From Oenanthe sinensis (lineage: Eukaryota > Streptophyta > Magnoliopsida > Apiales > Apiaceae): a DNA stretch of 64,000 nt. Shown one piece after another: positions 48,401 to 61,700 of the stretch. The DNA is taken from positions 15,273,501-15,337,500 of the forward strand of contig CM053795.1 of NCBI GenBank assembly GCA_028671895.1, given 5' to 3'. Position 1 is the stretch's first letter. Each line of letters begins with the position of its first letter. The notes under the pieces are model-generated. The model was given only the letters and a program-made list of their open reading frames with translations. It made no database searches and was not told the origin of the DNA. The position numbers were made by a program, and so were the translations under genes.

Positions 48401-51400
48401 AGGATATGATGACTAATATTACCTTTTCCATACATACTGAAGATTATGATCCACATAATGCATTGGGGATTTTCGTAATATTTTATGTATCGTGACTTTC
48501 TGAAAAGTTGTGCTACACTTGTGCCCACTAAATATTTCTATACAGGTGTGAATGTTTAATTATTAAATTAAACCCATCAACTGAATAATTAATGTTATGG
48601 TTGAGTGAACCACCAAAAGTGGACAAGGAAATGAGCTCACTGTCTTTAATAAGTTACAGTCAAGTAATGGTCAGTAACTAAAACTATTATACTAGAGTGA
48701 ATAAAAGTTTAAAGGAAAATTAAACATATACACTAATCTAGATTCAGTTGATGTAACCCCTAGGTGCACCACTAACATAACTGATGTGTTGTTAAATTGT
48801 AAAGTTCAACCATATAATGAGGTCATGTCATATCATGACTGCGAAAAAGTATACCTCAAGTGACCTTTGCTGGCAATAGATGCGTCAGGCTTTCGAGTCC
48901 CATTTCGTGCAGCTTCTTGCTGCTCAAAAGCCTTGGACTCAAAGTACTCGAGCCAAGCCGCAGCATCCTGCACCATATATTTCCGTAATCAAAACTACAA
49001 AAAATCGTTGACTAGCAGATGCTAATTGTACATATGCAGTGGAAACAAATGTGATTACCTTCACCGATACTAACTTTTATATGCACCGAAAGACTATACA
49101 AGGCAGTCATGGTTATGTATATGATCACATATAACCATTAATAAAGAGGAAGAGGCATATAACAACAGTCACTAGAGGTGCAGATATCAGTGAACCTAAT
49201 AAGAACGGCAGTTACCTGTGTGCGCAGGTCATCTGGACCCAGCTTTGCTTTGAGAATCTGCAAGGTTGTCTGCTCATGCTGAACACTCAAAGGATAAGCT
49301 TCCATCAAGGAAAGTGCTATTGCTATAGCATGGTAACTTGCTGCAGTCTGGAAAACATTTAAGCAGGAAAAAATTATATAAAAGAAAGGTCCAAGCCAAG
49401 TTATAGTAAAATGTATGTGCAGAATGTTGTAGCATAAGTATCTTGAGTTACATGACAAAGATGTACCTATCTAGCTTGAGATTTTCGTAATAAGCACAAT
49501 AGGAACTCAATTTATCAGCATGTGAATTCTTCTTTATAATTAATATTGTTTCTGAGATCATATTGTGCAAGGACCTCATTTGCCAAACATAAGTTTCAAG
49601 AACAGAATTGCATATTATAAGACTTAAAATATATAAAGTAACCTGTATATGGTCTGGGCCAAGTAACCGTTGATTACACTTCAGTGCTTTCTGGAGATAT
49701 CGAAGGGCAACATGTACATTTCCTAGTCCCTCCTCCATCATAGCTACGTTGATGTATGTTGCAGCAGTATTTGGATGAGATGGGCCACACGTGAGATGTA
49801 ACAGATACAATGCGCGTTTCACATACCTTCACATAGACATTTTGTTTTAAAAGTTCTGACTATTATAATTGATTAAAATATACAACATGAAATAACACTC
49901 TTTCTATTCACGAAAACTGACAAGTGTCCTTTGACAAACATGGTTTTATATAAACTATTATGATCTTGGTCCCAGAGACCCTGGTGAATAACTCACAGTA
50001 TATATTAAGGAATCATGATCTAACTTTGGAAAATTGGTGAAAATGTTATTGACAAGACGAAAGGGTAGTCTTAAAAATACATCAAACCATAGCAGATAAT
50101 CATCTCAATTAAGCTTTAATTGGAAACTATGTAGGGGTAGGCTACAAAAATCCTTTTTATCCACTCTAATCTATCAAGAGCCATTTTCTCAGGTATTCCA
50201 ACTAAAAGTACTCGTATCAAGCTACAACAAAAGGCAAGTTCTAGCTCTATAAAACGATCAACAATTTTATGTCAACAAGGGTGAAGCAATAAGCATGGGA
50301 GTTCATATGTAAAAGGTAAAAGTAATTTGATAATTTCATACAAATGAAACAAGCATACTTCAAAGCGAGCTCTGTATGCTGAAGTCTGTAATAAAACACA
50401 GCAAGGTCCCCATAACTCTTCATTGTATCTGGATGATCTAGTCCTAATTCCCTTTCATTAATATCCAATGCCTTTTGCTGATAAATTGTAGCCTGCAATA
50501 GGTTTTTATATGTATTAGCTACATTATGGATGTAGATTTTATAGACCAAACCATATAAGCGTAGATATAAGTTTGATTTGTGGCAAAAGTGTTGGTAGAC
50601 AAGACTTGGGGATTCTTAGCAAAAGGTTTAGCAAGACTGTTATCTTTACTTGTAGAAAAGTTACTGAATATAGCGTAGACCAATTATATAAAAGACCTGA
50701 TTGAAGTCGCCAGTATGATACAAAACTACAGCAAGAAGACTGTAAGCTCCTGCTGTCATCCTATTGTAGGGACCACAAACTGCAACTAGCTTCGCAAGAG
50801 CCTGGAAATACAAGTGAAGCACACACATCAGTATTAGCCAGTTAAATAGGACAATACCAACAGATGATAAGTAGTTACTAAGAATCATTCTGTTCTTTGG
50901 TCTTAGTTATCCAATCTTTCTTTCACAGAAAAGAAAAGAACAATACATAATAGGCACTGACATTAGCCAGAAAAAAAAATGATACTAATTTGTAGTTCTG
51001 GTAGAAAGGCCTCAAGTAAAATGACGGGACCTAAATCAATTTACAAACACAATTGTCTAAACATTTGCAGATAAATACCTTTGTACCATAGCTTACTGCA
51101 TCTTCAAGCTTTCCCTTATCTAAAGCTGTTTTTGATGATTCCAGTAGTTGTCGTCCATCTGCAGATGAGCATGCTGCTTGCTGAAAGAGGCCAAAAGAAA
51201 ACAACAAAAAATTGTTAGCATAAGTAGGTAGATTTCAATAACGCAAATCACACAATCAAATAGCATTGTGTACTTCTTCACCTTATGCACTGGTAGTAAG
51301 CTGACAATGTCTACTTTCTGGAATGGTCTGGGAGAATTCATATCATAATCTCTTGGAACTAGCTCAATACCCACCTATATATTCTTCTGGAAAAATGAGA

Positions 51401-54400
51401 ATCTATATATGCATAGTGTAGATTGAAACTATAAAAGATAAAGAAAGAACCATCTACCTTGTGGCATAATCCACGAAGAATCGCAAATTTCCTAACATCT
51501 TTGTAATTGTTGATGCTAAGGTCCCATTCATAACGTTTCTTTAGAAATACCTCTAGCCATCTCCACACAAGAGGATCAGCCCCGCAATAATCATCAGATT
51601 GTTCACTTTCAGAAACTCCGAGCATCAAATTTAATGCAGAAGCAATCACCACAGCCATTTCATCTGTATTAACTACAGTGGCAATCACAGCCTGAAGAAT
51701 ATGCTTAAATGCTCGTACTATCATCTCATGTATACAGAGAGATTGCACGTGCGATAATTTTTCTGACAGCTTAACCTGGTCAAGAAAAGAAAGAAGAAGC
51801 ATAATAAAGTGACAAATTTTCTAGTAGGCAATTATTTCATAGTATTCTCTGAAAAATTCAAGAAGTGATTTTAAACTAGAATTAAGTATGGAGGGTACCG
51901 GATGGTGGGCATGCAATAGTATGACAGATAATTTTAATTTCTATAAACCCAATGATTTAAAAACAGTAACTCGAGCAGAGGGGAGGGACAGGAGAGGAAA
52001 AATATCATATGCTTGAAGTGAAGACTTAAGCTTGGTAGCTAATAACTTCGTATAAATATGGTGATAGTAGAAAAATATATATGTGTGTGTGTTGTCAAAA
52101 TAGGTCTACCCCAACAGAGAACGAAAAAATGAAATGACTTCCGGCAGTGCACCCTTTTATGTTACAAAATGTGTATGAGATACCTAAGTACAACATATAC
52201 AAGTCAAAGTTTGACAAGCATGATATCACTCATCTAAACTGGAATGCACATAGAAAAAATATTTTCCAAGTTCAAATTCTCAAAAAAAAAAATCCAAACA
52301 AGGCAGGATTATGAAGCATGGGTCACCATATGGCACTTACCACTTGTCCTAGAGAACGCATTCGAAGACCTCGTGTATGCATGAAATCAGTCAGAGTCCT
52401 TCCATCTACCGGGGAGAGTTCTAAGGAACCAAAATCTGCAACCTATATTTGATATGATGGTTGAGGTGATATAATAATTCTTACAGAAACAGAATGTAAC
52501 GAAAGAACACCGTACTTACTAGTTTCGGTAGTGCAACCTCGTCATAGTATTTCTGAGACAAAATAATCAGCTCTTGCAAAGACTGCCAATAGTAATCAGC
52601 AAGTCACTATATGCCTGAGTGAAGAAAGACAAACAATACGACAAACTTTTTAGCTACTACCTTGCAGTGAAGTCCAGTTTCTGACTCTTTTAGTCGTGTG
52701 AAGGCATCATCGGTTATCAACCTCCTCAGTGCTACCTCATTTTCATTGGCATTCACCTCAAGTTGAGGCTCCAGAGAAGGAAGCATGACACTGTCTATCT
52801 CTCCATTGATACTATTTGCAGCCAATCTTAAGTTGTCAGGCAGCAGTTCGTCTTTACTCCCATTTAGGTTCTTTTTTTTGTTTTTTATGGACCGAAGAGA
52901 TGTACCAAGCCCCTCAACCTTTACCTCATTTTTAGTCTTCTCAGCAGAGAGTTTCTTTTCCTTTTCCATTTTTTTCTGATCTTGCAAATGCTGTATCCAG
53001 CAGGCTCCAAGTTCCCACCTTAAGAATGTGTTCCCTTGCAGTTCCTCTTCATCAAACTTACTCAGACTCTCTTTAAAAAGATTTTCGACAAATGTTCGAG
53101 CAGAATTGATCTCGGCATGTTCCAAATTCTGTAAATATGGTAGCATTTTATTGTCTTCAGGAGCAGTTCTTTTATGAAGAAGCTTTCTCAAACTGCATAG
53201 AAGGAAGAGTTAGAAGTAATTAATATTTTGCACATACAATGATTTACAAACAAATATTGTTTAAGTAGGACACTTAAATTACGATGAAATATCTATATAT
53301 ATAATTATAAATACTGTGGGCATGGTGTGGGTTAAGAAGAAATTTTAAATACAAATGGAAATCGATGAAATTTATTTTATCTTATGTCATAAAGCATGAG
53401 ACAGCAACAAGTATGCACTGGTTGATATCTTTTCCTAGGGCTAGAACTCTGAATAATGAAAAAGATATACGAGACAAAATGCAATTTATACTCTTACAAC
53501 AATATGGGTTAAGGTTTCTGAACCTATCTGTTATTTAAACTGTACATTTTGTAACAACCTGTTGATATTGAGGGCACAGGCACCACCATCAGGTTGATCA
53601 AGAAGTTCAATGTTTTCTGATGGAGGACCTAATTTGATTTTGTCATTCACCTCAACTTTCACAACAGCAATGTAACCACAATATCTTACATTGACAACAC
53701 CCAGAGTGGAAATATCCTGCATTAAAGTTTGTCTTAGATAAGCCTTTTCAATTCATCAAAAAACAAAAGAAAAATGGTGATACAGTTTCTTATATTAAAT
53801 TATTATTTAATGATGTTCTTACATGGGCAGCAGTGTTTTCATCAGCTGTGATCCCTTTCAGAAGGTTTCTTTCATCCAAGTTCTTCTGCTCTACCCCAGT
53901 AGTGTAAGCTCCATCAATTTTGGTATCTAACTTGCAGCTAGCGTTGCGAGCATCTCTCATAACAGTTATACTCAAGTCCCCTACTCTCACTGTATAAGGT
54001 TCGCCTTTGACATCTGAACTGTTCAAACTTGATTTTTCCATTACATTTTGCATGGCCAAAATGCCTTGAAATATGGCAACGTCTACAAATAGGCTGTGTA
54101 AGATAAAAGCTTTTCTGTCTCGAATCTGCCTTTCCTCGGCTGTCTTGCAAGGCATAGATGCCACATAAAGAAATTCATTGGCCCAAGGTAGCAAATCACT
54201 TTTGTCATCTCTTCTGAAACCACCTCCATTTCCTCCCCATGTTTCATCCTCCACAGGTAGAGGAGGAAAAACTGATGGTAAATTTGAAGCAACAGGAGGA
54301 ATGAGCCATGTATTGGCTCTGAAACCATAGGGGAGGTTCCCGAACTACAGTAAGAAAGCAAGAAGTTAGTTAAAAAATCTATTACTTGCATGGTTTATAA

Positions 54401-57158
54401 GGGTGAAAGAGCCACACAAAGAACATCTGAATATTCGTTCAAAGGCAGCTCATTTACAGCAACATCTGGTAGGCGATGTCCTACCTTATTGCGTTCCAAG
54501 AATGCTTTCATGAGATCGTCATATGCCTGGATAGATATACAGAATGTGTCAGGACTGAAAAAAGTATGTTGATCATTGGTAGCATAGTATTTTCTTTATT
54601 AAAAAAGAAAAGAAGAAGAAGACAGAGTATCCACAACTCTATCCTGCGGAAAGGATTAAGACATGGGAATAAACTCGTTAAATTATTTCCTTCCATCTAA
54701 TAAAACATGTGCATCTAGTAATTTCATCATATTAAGCACAACGTGAAATCAGAACTCTGATTGGATCTGCCATCAAATTACACCATAACTAAAACTGATC
54801 TCACCAATTTTCTTAACCTAATGCTAACTTAATACCGTTACCTATCAAAAAAAAAAATCCAGATACAGTTAGAGCAAAAATCGTGAAAGTACCTAGCTTA
54901 AACATCCACCGAGATCTAAAAACAAACACGAAACCAGTTAATGGGCATAAAAGCAGGTGGATATAATCAACAATGCATATTATTATTATCATCTAAAAGA
55001 ACATTTACTTTATCAAAGGCTCGACTCAGCTGTCGTAACAAATCAACAAGATTGTGGCATAGGATCTGATGCTTTCCAACATTGTAAAATCCTTTTCGAC
55101 AAACTTCAACACTAATTAGCTTCCCATTGCAAACTTTCACCTACATATTCATTATCAAAATAATCATCACTTGAAATTTTTCTTATATCCTTTTTTTTAG
55201 AACGCAGCATAAAAAATTAAACATTTTTAGTAAATAGCAAATAAATATATATAATTCATCGAGTCTTACTTCAAGAGAGAAAAGATGATCAACAAAAATT
55301 TCATCCTTTTGCTGCCTTTCTATCCGCCTTATAACTGCATCATTTATACTATATCTAGTCGGTACATGCTACAGATAAATCAACTTAATTTAAACATTTA
55401 GAGACACAGAGAGAGAGAGAGCTGACATTGAAGCGGAGGAGTGAGATGAGAGAGTGAGAAAAACTCGTAAAAGCTATCAAGCCTAGGGCACGAATTGCCT
55501 ATTTCTCCGTCCACGTCGACATCTTTCGACGCCGGAGGAGGTGACGGAGACACCGACGAGTTTTTCTCCGGCGGAGGAGAAGATTGTTTCCGTTGCGACT
55601 TTTTCGAGGCCTTGCCATCATATACCGCCGGATCATTTTTACCGGAGTCTTCTTTCTTCGCCGACGATCCGAAGCTTGTGGTGCAAGCAACTATGTCTAA
55701 CAACCTTCTAACATGCGCCGTTGCGCTACGTTCGTCGTAGTCCTCTGTATCATAATAAAAGGGTAAATTCGACAATTTACAAATGACAGTGCAAACGACG
55801 TCGTTGTACAATTAGCAAAATGTACTATACCTTCCGCTAGAGTGAGCAAGCAGGGTTTCAGTGCGGCAACGTCCACCGTATCTTTTAACCGGGGTCCTCT
55901 TACCTGTTGCATTTAAGGGCAAAATGGTAATATTATTTTTTATTTTTTATTTTTGGAGTAAATAATAATCATCAATAATTATAAAAATAAACTTACCTCA
56001 TGAGATAAGGAGAAATTGGTGATGTGGCAAGTTATTGTATTCACGGATAGCAGACGGCGTATATCTATGATCCTGTCCGTTGATATTCCCTGATCAAAAT
56101 TAAATAAATAAACTTTATTCTATAATTTATGCCTAAAAATATGATATCATTATAATATTATATTTTTATGAACAACCGTACAGTCAAAAATGGTTCCTAA
56201 AATGAAAGCTCTTTCTTTTTCAATTAAACATTCAACCAAATTTTTTCAATAAAATATTTTAGATCCAATTTAAGAATAATTTTAATATACATATATAATA
56301 ATCACACCCACATGCATTTTATCAATTGAATTATGTTACCTTCCGACTGAAAGACGGTGCCATTAGGAAAAATAAATAAATGAAAGAAAAATTCAAAAAT
56401 GAAATAATATTATTTAAATATTATTAAAATATACTCCAATAATCAACGACCGTGTATTTTGATAATAGTAAATACTGGAGATAAGATTGTAATGTACGGA
56501 GTACTAAATAATTATACTTGCATTTTTTTAAGGAATCCGTACTAGCATTTTAAAATATTAGTTAATGTCATAAACGTATGTAGAAAATGTATTATAATAA
56601 AAATGTTAACATTTTTTTAGAGAATTCGCTATCATATAAAAAATTATATACACATTTTTTAAGTAATTGTCTATCAATATTAAAATTTATTGTTATGTAT
56701 TAATGTGTATATATAGGTTTGTAGACATAAAAAAAAGTTGATTGTAGAGGAAAAAATAAAATAAAAATCATCATTTAGAATCATAATCTCTAGATTCTAA
56801 GATTATTTGCTAAATTCAGTTTTGACCAATGACATATACATTATGGCTGCATGTTGGAAAACTAATGTTTAACAAATGTGCTTCACAAATATATTATCAC
56901 AAGAGATTGAATGTACAATAGTATCAAACCTTCAGAACCACTTGAGTCTCATCTGGAAGATTGACACCAGCATCCATTATAACTGGAAGAACTGCACATT
57001 AGATTTAAATTATTAGTTGATAATATATATTAATAAAACTAATCAATCAAATAAAAATTATGTATTTCAAATTTACACTCAATTCAATAATTTATACCTT
57101 TCTCTTCTTTTTTCTTCTTGTCTCTTGCCTTGCCTCTTCCGTTCTTGTTTGGTGCCAT
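45401..57158 (-). CDS. REC: REC family protein (REDUCED CHLOROPLAST COVERAGE; CLU-like domain plus TPRs)
   Basis: REC proteins are large cytosolic/nuclear relatives of FRIENDLY/CLU that set how much of the mesophyll cell chloroplasts fill. From the start: 57158..57098, 56991..56930, 56089..55997, 55903..55831, 55744..55427, 55334..55270, 55140..55009, 54526..54485, 54344..53823, 53716..53559, 53192..52661, 52582..52520, 52442..52341, 51775..51458, 51374..51282, 51180..51079, 50801..50697, 50492..50359, 49826..49643, 49347..49216, 48967..48855, 48216..48126, 47464..45401. All 23 exons join in frame to 1852 residues. It begins with lysine-rich [20 protein letters not shown], then the N-terminal and CLU regions ([15 protein letters not shown], [17 protein letters not shown]), [15 protein letters not shown], and TPRs at about 913-1097 ([20 protein letters not shown]). 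The last exon is long, disordered and Pro/Ser-rich, with [17 protein letters not shown]. Whether it is REC1, REC2 or REC3 cannot be settled. Confidence 0.93.
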
Positions 57159-58428
57159 TTTCTTGACTCAAACTTCAAATGGACAATCTCACTAATGAAA
57201 AGTAAATAAAATTTATATATTAGTTTAAAAAATGGTCCAAGTTTCATTAAATATGATCGACATGAGCTTGAAAGTGAATTACCAGACAGAAAGTGACTAA
57301 GTAGAATTTATTGATGACAAACTCTTAAGTGTTGGTGATAAGTTGATAGTGAAACCTTATTAATGTGTGTATAGTATGTATATATTGTGGGTAGGTGTTT
57401 GAAATGAAGGCCTGAGCAGTTGAAAAGAAAAATGGAGGAAGAGATAGAAAGATGAGGGAGATTGTGAGAATGATAAGGAAGCAAGGGTCAAGATTTAAGG
57501 GTCAGATATATCATATATGTATTAACACCGACAAAATTTAAAGATTCATAAATTTTTTGAATTTTATTATGTATTTTAAATATTTTAAAATTTCACATCA
57601 ATATAAAAGATTCCAGTAGATTTATGATTAATTGGTCGTGGGCTCTCCAAAAATCTCCAATTCCACCTACGTGAAATTTTAAATCAAATGCAATCAATAA
57701 AAATTCATAAATTATTAATAACCCCTATAAATTTGAATTGTATACACCTAAAACATACAATAATGCCTTTAGTTTCAATACCTAGATACATTTTTAATTA
57801 ACTTTTTTTTTTGTAAAATTACGATCTGCAACTTTGCATAATTTTCGGGGACGACCCGAAAAGGGAGAGGATGAGAACGACTACCGGAGTTCAAAAATAT
57901 AAATATAAGAAGTTCAAAAATATACAATAAAAAAATATTTTTTATATAAAATATATATTATTTTATAAATATTATATTATATATAATATCATATTTTTTT
58001 AGAGTTTTGGGTTTTTCTTTAATTTTTTCACATTGGATAGGATATCTATTCGATACAATTAAAATACAAATTCAAATTCAAACTCTTTCGCATTTGAAAA
58101 ATAAATCCAATTTCAAAATTTTGAATTAAATAAAATCTAATCGGATGGGGACAGATGAATTATTATACCATTTCTAAATTGAACACCTCTAAAATTTTAA
58201 AATTAAAAAATATGAATTATTTTAGCAGAGACCCACCGAAAAACAAAATATACGCACAAAAATCCCGGTAGTATCTTAAAAATGTATTGAATTATGTTGC
58301 GCTGGGTAAAGCCAAACACTAGTACACACTATACTACACCGCACTAGTAGCAAGAATCCAAAAATCCCAGGAGCATCTCTCCTTCTCTCTATCTGCATTT
58401 ACAACTTTTATATACACACCACTTTTAT

Positions 58429-58468
<40 letters not shown>

Positions 58469-58764
58469 CTTTTTTCTTTTATTTAATCTATACACACAAT
58501 ACATACAGAACAGAGCATACATTTTTCTTCCTTTCATTCTCTCACACCCTCATATCTGTAGTTTCCGATGAAATCTCTCTTTCTTTACTAATTAATTTGA
58601 TCGGTTAGAGTTTATTTATCGAAATCGATGAGTGATCAGAGCTTTTGATTGTTCCTTTTGTGGTAAAAAGTGTGGAAGCTAGGGTTAGAGTGATCAGAGG
58701 TTTTGATTGTTGTTTTTGTGTGGTTTAATTTGAAGCTAGGGTTTGTGTTTAGTAAATTGGAGAG
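57159..58764. promoter_or_regulatory. Divergent (head-to-head) promoter region between REC and ATX
   Basis: About 1.6 kb separates the two start codons. It includes an AT-rich centre with a possible DNA-transposon remnant (GGGGACGACCCGAAAAGGG at about 57849-57867 and CGGATGGGGACAG near 58143). On the ATX side it has CT- and CA-rich leader sequence with the (CA)n tract. No shared regulatory motif could be demonstrated. Confidence 0.45.
58431..58467. repeat. (CA)n microsatellite in the ATX leader
   Basis: Uninterrupted CA run of about 18 units, roughly 300 bp before the ATX start codon, within the likely 5' untranslated region. Confidence 0.88.
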
Positions 58765-61700
58765 ATGATGAGTAGACCGATAAGTTCTGAGAATGAGAAT
58801 GAAGGTGGTGTGGTGAATTTGAAGCAAGGTGATGGCTGTAATTTAGCTGATCAGAGGGTTAATGAGGGGAATGCTGGTGATTTGGAGTTGCCGAGATCGT
58901 CGCGTGGACGAGTTAGAGTACTTCCAGCTAGGTTTCGTGATTCAGTGGTGGATTTAGGGAAGAAGAAAAAACCTGGTGAATCGCGCCTGAACATAGGGAG
59001 AAAAAGAATGCCAAGTGATATTGAAAGTGAGGGTAGCTTGCGAATTCATGATAATAATATTGGATATGATTCGAGTTTGTCGTTGGCCAATGTTGATGAG
59101 CAGGGAATGACATCTGATGCTGAGAATAAGTCTGTAAGGGAAAAGAAAAGGAAAAATAGAAAGGCCCAGGAGAATGATTTCTATAGGCTAGAGAATATCC
59201 AAGTTGGGGATGTAGTTTGGGCGAGGTACTCCAAGCGTGCTCTAGCATGGCCAGCTCTAGTTATTGATCCATTGAAAGATGCTCCCAGAAGTGTTTCCAG
59301 CTCTTGGGTTCCAAACAGAATATGTGTGATGTTTTTTGGCTACTCGAAGAAGGGAGGAAGGGTGATCAGTCTTCACCTATATTTTTTAATTGCTTGCGTT
59401 ATTATTTTCATCCTCCAACTTGGAACTGTTTTCATTTATAATGACACGAGCTGATATATTTCTACCTTGTTATATGTTTGTTTGATAGGAATATGGATGG
59501 ATCAAAAAAGGAATGATATATCCCTATGACACCTATTTAGATAGGTCTGTGTATTCACAAGTTTGAACTCTTACTTTGTTGTGTATTACAACCACAATGT
59601 TCTCTAACTGCATTTCTTCATGTTCAGGTTTCAGCGCCAGTGTCCATTGTCTGGTAGCAACACACCTGCTTTTTTTAAGGTAGTAGAAGAAGCAATATTG
59701 TATGGCTATGGGTATAATGGCACTGCTGTGACGACTGAAGATCATGTTGATACCGGTCACAGGTACACTGATGATTCAACCGCCTCATGTCAAGATCTAG
59801 AATTTGATTTTGATAAGGCAAGGTTGGACACAACCAAATTTATTCTCTTCTGCCTCTCATGTATGTTGAAAATTATATCAATGACAATCCAATATTTTAC
59901 AGCAGATCTATGTACACCTCAAAGTGATGAAGTATATTGTGTCAAAGTAGAACCAAACTTGATGATTTTTGGAAATAAGTTACCAATTTGCATTCCATAA
60001 CAACTAATTTCAACTTTTTAAAGGATGATCATCCTAGCTATTGTTAGTGGACTTTTTTGTCCACTATATACGTTCCAATTTGGCTTAAATTGATCGCTAG
60101 TGCCCAAGTATTTAGTGTCTTTTGATGTGTTTTATGTTTTTGGTGTGCAGATTCCCAAGCAAAGGAGAATTGATGAATATTTGCATAAATTGGTGGTACA
60201 TGAGCTAGGAATTAAAAGGAGGAAGATCAAGGCTTGAGTTGAGGTCGAAAAAAGGCAAGACGAGTCGCTAAAGGAGCAAAGTTTCAAGGAATTCAACTGC
60301 AGGGCAGAAGCAGCAGGCGCGCCCTCCCTTCATCAAGCGCGCCCGCGCTCTTTTAAGCAGGAGCGCCCGCGCCCTGCCAAGCGCGCCCGCCCTCTAGTCG
60401 AGTCCAGCTGCTGATTTTTCTGCAGTTGGTCCGTTTCGAAGCCCAGGAAGCAGCAAGCCCATGGATCATTATTTTATGTAACCCAGTATAAAAACATAAG
60501 GATTATTATTATTATCTATCTAGAAAAAATTAATTAAGCACGTAGGGTTTTATTATCAGAAAGGAGGCAGAGTACTTTGGGAGCCGTCAAGCTATTTTCT
60601 TTTGTAATTTTCTACACGTGGATTATCGGTTGTTTCTTTTACTCTTGCAATTAATATCAGTCTTTTATGTTTAATTGTTTATTTACTATGTTTTCATATG
60701 AAACCATGATGTCGGCTAGGCCAATTATGGGCTAATCGTTGTCATGGGGTTTTAATGGATTTTTCTATCGATTCTAGATATTGATTGTCTTTATGCCAAG
60801 TGTGTGATTGTTATGGATATCCTAGTATGGTAAAGCTTATTCGTTGTAAATGCGTCGCGAACATTTATGATTGTTTGTTAAATCCTTGTGAATGCGAAAG
60901 TGGATCTAGGGTTTAGACATGCCATGCTAGCATAGGTTTTTGCATGTTAAGAGCATGTATTAATTTGTGGTGTAATTCTAACCGTCTTGCACTGACTATG
61001 TGATTTTATGGATTCTTGTGCTTAAGCCATTATGTTTTCAATCTCTATAGACATATAGGGACTAAGTATAGTGGTTGACTATTTGACTTCTATCTTTTGT
61101 GGATGTTCATTAGGATGGTATGCGTGCAACGAAAGTTGGCGTTTATCAGTTTAGAGGGTCTGATCAGTTATCATCACTTTCACATGCTAGGTTGAAAAGG
61201 CATAAGATTCTAGATGAGATAGTTAATGAAGTTAAAATCCCATGTTTATTTAATATAAGTAATTCTTTAAGTTTTAATCATTAGTTTAATCAAACTCCAG
61301 TTGTTATTTTCTTAGCAGTGGTAGTTAATCATACTCTGGTGTATAAGTGAACTAAACGTAAGCAAGTTGAGTCTCTGTGGGAACGAATCCTACTTATTTC
61401 TGTATTACTTGTGACCACGTTCTCTTGCGTGAATAAAGTGCGAACAGCTATGTATATCCATTTGTGTCAATGTTGCGTCTGTTCTAAGTTATTATTATTA
61501 TTATTTTTTTATATTTATTTATTTATAAGTTTAATAACTTCGTGTTAGACGTTCTTATGGGTTTATAATTTGAATTTTAAAAAATCTTTCAAGATGAGCA
61601 CTGCTGATATCTATGAATTTATGGTTACTAGGCTGCAATGACCAGTTTAAGTAGGAATATGGATGGATATAAAGTTTCCAAAAGGAAATTTCATCCAGCA

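Noticed and set aside
55270..55427. Apparent frame break between REC exons 5 and 6
   Set aside because: Using the first AG (just before CATGTACC) gives stops in frame with the only sensible donor at 55427. The acceptor TGATGCAG at 55335, however, yields [16 protein letters not shown], which matches the family in sequence and length, so the gene is intact.
60300..60410. CRISPR-like or regulatory repeat cluster (GCGCGCCCGC words)
   Set aside because: Spacing is irregular, words vary and the context is a plant intron; better explained as part of an LTR-type retroelement.
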